This document shows, in pieces, positions 3,994 to 6,384 of a stretch of DNA of 6,384 nt (its first letter is position 1; every line of letters starts with the position of its first letter). Source of the stretch: Vibrio sp. (GTDB lineage: Bacteria > Pseudomonadota > Gammaproteobacteria > Enterobacterales > Vibrionaceae); NCBI GenBank assembly GCA_007124475.1, contig SLFB01000118.1:1-6384 (forward strand), read 5' to 3'. The notes beneath the pieces were generated by a model, which searched no databases, was not told the DNA's origin, and saw only the letters and a program-made list of their open reading frames with translations. The translations under genes were made by a program, and so were the position numbers.

Positions 3994-6384
3994 TTATTGA
4001 GTGCGGCGGCGTAACCAACCAGCCAAGCCGATTAACATTAGGCCAAACAGACCTGTGCTACCTGCTGAGCCACCGGTGCGGTCATACTCAGGGATAACGC
4101 GCTCTGGTTGCAAGCCTTGTTGACGACGAACTTCAACTGGGAAGCTATCACGGCTACCTTCAACCTCTTGACCATCACGAACTAAATGTGTACGTAATGT
4201 GTAATCATTACCGGCAGGGATACCAAACAAGCTAACGTCCACGACTTGTTGACCATTTTTACTTAGCGTTGGCTGTGGAATACGAGCCAGTTGTGGTTCA
4301 CGTAAACCATCGAACTGAATCATGACCTTATCACCTTGCTTAGCGTTTTCTGGCATCAAAAGAGGGATTTCAATTCGACTACTGTTGATAGTTAACAACA
4401 CTGGACGCTGCTGACCACGTAAACTCTCACGCTCTGCCACTTTATAATCCAGAACCAGCAACACTGGATCATGATCCGATGAGCGATAATGCGTTACCGT
4501 CATTTGATCATTGTTATTATGGTGGAAGTTCTGCCAATGACTACCTTTATGTGGGCGGCCATTATTTTGCTTACTGTAATCATATAATGGTGATTCAATA
4601 CTATTAATGCGCCAGTCAACAGCATCAACCAAACGATCACGCAATGATGGTGAGATTAACGCATGGTCAAGTGAACCTAACTCATCGTTAAACGAATAAC
4701 TCCAGCTCTTTGGACGCTCAAATTTAACGTCTTTATAAGGTACCGCATTGATATAACCAAAGGTGCGGTCAATACGAATACCACTTAAATCGCTAAATTG
4801 TGGACGATTACCAATATAAGTATCACGACCTGCGTAGATAGCCTTACCCGTTGGATTTTCCGTTAACACCAACATTGGGTCTTCCATCGCGTATGAGTTT
4901 AAATCACCAAGAATAACTTTATCACCAGGGATTTTCTCAAGCTGCTTACCAAGTTCATAAGCGGCAGCAACACGGAAGTGCTCACATTGACCTTGGAAAT
5001 CTGGATCAGGTAAACGGTCACCAGGACGGAAGCTAGCAATATCTACCCCATCCCAATCATCAATACAGTTAGAACCTTTTGATTTTAGGTGGTTAGCAGA
5101 AACGGTTAACTGTTTACCTGTGTTATGCACCAAGAACGTTGCAGTTAGAGCATCGCGCTGGAAAGCACGACCACTACTTACCGGGCGTCCTTGTGAATCA
5201 ATAAAGACTTCACCTGTGTTAGGATCGGTAATCGATGGTGCATTCTGATTAGGTAAACGGATCACTTGGCTATCCACCAAGGTTACTCTGCTTGGACGAT
5301 AAATGATCGCGTTAGTAATGGCATCCGTACCAACATGGTCATGATGGTCAAACACTAAGTCGTTATTCGAATCAATCGCAATAAAACTATAACGGTTTTG
5401 GATTGAGTCACGGAAGTGGCGGTGAGCATAACGATCACGAGTGTACTTCTTGTTCAGCTCGTCTACTAGTTGAGCAATAGCAGAACGAGTACCAAAGCCG
5501 TTATTTTCCATTTCTAACAAACCAACGATATCGGCATCCATACGATACAATGCTTCAACCACTTTAGCTTGCTGCAATTCGAACTCTTCCATATCAAACG
5601 CACCACGGTTATTACCATGACGATTTGGATCGCCACCAAATGGTGAGTTGAAATAGTTAAGTACGTTTTTCGACCCCAAGACTAATGGGAAGTGCCCTTG
5701 ATCATGGCGCTGATACTGACCATGATTAAGCTTTAATGATACGGGTTCACCATCTATATCAATCTGATACTGAGGGAAACTTTCACGCTTAATATCATTA
5801 CGCTCGAAGTTATTACGAGTCACAGAGCTATCTGACTCAGGGATCACCAGACGATATTCACCGCGGGTATATACCAGCATACCAGTGATATCCATCACTG
5901 AATCATTCACTAGGATAACATTTTGGTTCGGATTGTCTTTAAACGCTGGGAAATAAGGAATTTCCCCATCTCGAGCACTGCGATCACTTTCCACAAATAG
6001 ACGGCGGCGCTGGTTTTCTTTAGCCGCTTGTTGCGACTCTTCACTACCGGCTACATATAACTGGTTCGGCTGCATATTCACACGCTCATAAGCCAGTACC
6101 ATATTTTGTCTAAACGAGCCAAAATCAAAACTAAAGGTGCGACTGACACGCATATCTTGCTTGCCGTCCTGAGCAGGATTAACGTCATCAGGCAGCTTAA
6201 TCAGCATCCCTTCATGGCGCTCTAGGGTACGGCTAAAGTCTAACCGGCGCTCATCCCCTTCACCCACGTAGTCACTGTCATTTATTTGCAGCGGAGTAAT
6301 TCTTACCGGGTTATTCTCAGAAACAACATCATATGCACTAATAAAGTTATTTGGCACACCGCTTGCTAGAAGACGAGTCATTCC
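3994..6384 (-). CDS. xds: ExeM/Xds-type extracellular nuclease with GlyGly-CTERM anchor (5' end missing)
   Basis: This is a secreted DNase of the endonuclease/exonuclease/phosphatase (EEP) superfamily, which degrades extracellular DNA in biofilms and for phosphate or nucleotide scavenging. The frame stays open to the edge: a Gly codon precedes the ATG at 6381, so that Met is internal. The signal peptide and any N-terminal lamin-tail domain are outside. Counting from that Met, residues 1-62 resemble the end of the family's OB-fold-like region (GMTRL, LERHEGMLIKLP). The EEP domain (about 238-645) shows Asn241 (NVLNYF), Glu290 (LLEMEN), His431 (SANHLKSKGSN), Asp493/Asn495 (LGDLNSY), Asp572/His573 (LDHALIS) and Asp636/His637 (SSDHDP), a complete catalytic set. 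An Ig-like segment follows (about 656-752). The end is a GlyGly-CTERM tail: GGSAGS (770-775), a hydrophobic helix (about 777-790) and RRR (791-793). It is predicted to be cut by rhombosortase, with type II secretion of the protein. Its only cysteines, 439 and 466, probably form a disulphide. The symbol follows V. cholerae Xds; orthology is not proven. Confidence 0.9.
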   Translation of the reverse strand, partial: GMTRLLASGVPNNFISAYDVVSENNPVRITPLQINDSDYVGEGDERRLDFSRTLERHEGMLIKLPDDVNPAQDGKQDMRVSRTFSFDFGSFRQNMVLAYERVNMQPNQLYVAGSEESQQAAKENQRRRLFVESDRSARDGEIPYFPAFKDNPNQNVILVNDSVMDITGMLVYTRGEYRLVIPESDSSVTRNNFERNDIKRESFPQYQIDIDGEPVSLKLNHGQYQRHDQGHFPLVLGSKNVLNYFNSPFGGDPNRHGNNRGAFDMEEFELQQAKVVEALYRMDADIVGLLEMENNGFGTRSAIAQLVDELNKKYTRDRYAHRHFRDSIQNRYSFIAIDSNNDLVFDHHDHVGTDAITNAIIYRPSRVTLVDSQVIRLPNQNAPSITDPNTGEVFIDSQGRPVSSGRAFQRDALTATFLVHNTGKQLTVSANHLKSKGSNCIDDWDGVDIASFRPGDRLPDPDFQGQCEHFRVAAAYELGKQLEKIPGDKVILGDLNSYAMEDPMLVLTENPTGKAIYAGRDTYIGNRPQFSDLSGIRIDRTFGYINAVPYKDVKFERPKSWSYSFNDELGSLDHALISPSLRDRLVDAVDWRINSIESPLYDYSKQNNGRPHKGSHWQNFHHNNNDQMTVTHYRSSDHDPVLLVLDYKVAERESLRGQQRPVLLTINSSRIEIPLLMPENAKQGDKVMIQFDGLREPQLARIPQPTLSKNGQQVVDVSLFGIPAGNDYTLRTHLVRDGQEVEGSRDSFPVEVRRQQGLQPERVIPEYDRTGGSAGSTGLFGLMLIGLAGWLRRRTQ

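Overview
The window looks like chromosomal DNA of a gammaproteobacterium, most probably a member of the Vibrionaceae. PhoB, RdgC, the U32-family protein TrhP (YegQ) and the ferredoxin YfhL all align closely, by eye and from memory, with their E. coli counterparts. The order phoR-phoB / rdgC / trhP matches what I recall of Vibrio chromosomes. The gene at the right edge is an ExeM/Xds-type secreted nuclease with a GlyGly-CTERM tail, typical of Vibrio and Shewanella relatives. Base composition is moderately AT-rich and even throughout. I see no sign of insertion sequences, phage, CRISPR or tRNA genes.

Layout. Positions 1-917 (minus strand) hold the start of phoR, which runs off the left edge, and the complete phoB. 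Together they form the phosphate-starvation two-component operon. A 240-bp divergent intergenic region follows. It carries a strong Pho box and a correctly spaced -10 for phoB, and a weaker candidate promoter for rdgC. rdgC (1158-2072, plus strand) ends in a textbook rho-independent terminator. A 176-bp gap, which includes that terminator, then carries a candidate promoter and a near-perfect 23-bp palindrome ahead of trhP (2249-3652). trhP is followed two bases later by yfhL (3655-3909). A bidirectional terminator (3947-3974) separates yfhL from the convergent secreted nuclease gene (3994 to the right edge, minus strand, 5' end missing).

How the genes fit together. PhoR and PhoB sense phosphate limitation, and the Pho box implies that PhoB-P activates its own operon. 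RdgC is a nucleoid-associated DNA-binding protein that modulates RecA. TrhP makes 5-hydroxyuridine at the tRNA wobble position using prephenate. The tightly coupled ferredoxin YfhL is a plausible redox partner for its iron-sulphur chemistry. The nuclease degrades extracellular DNA, a phosphorus source, so its position near phoBR is suggestive, but its promoter lies outside the window.

I did not find a clearly new system. The points most worth following are the trhP-yfhL coupling, the palindrome upstream of trhP, and the possible link between phoBR and the nuclease.
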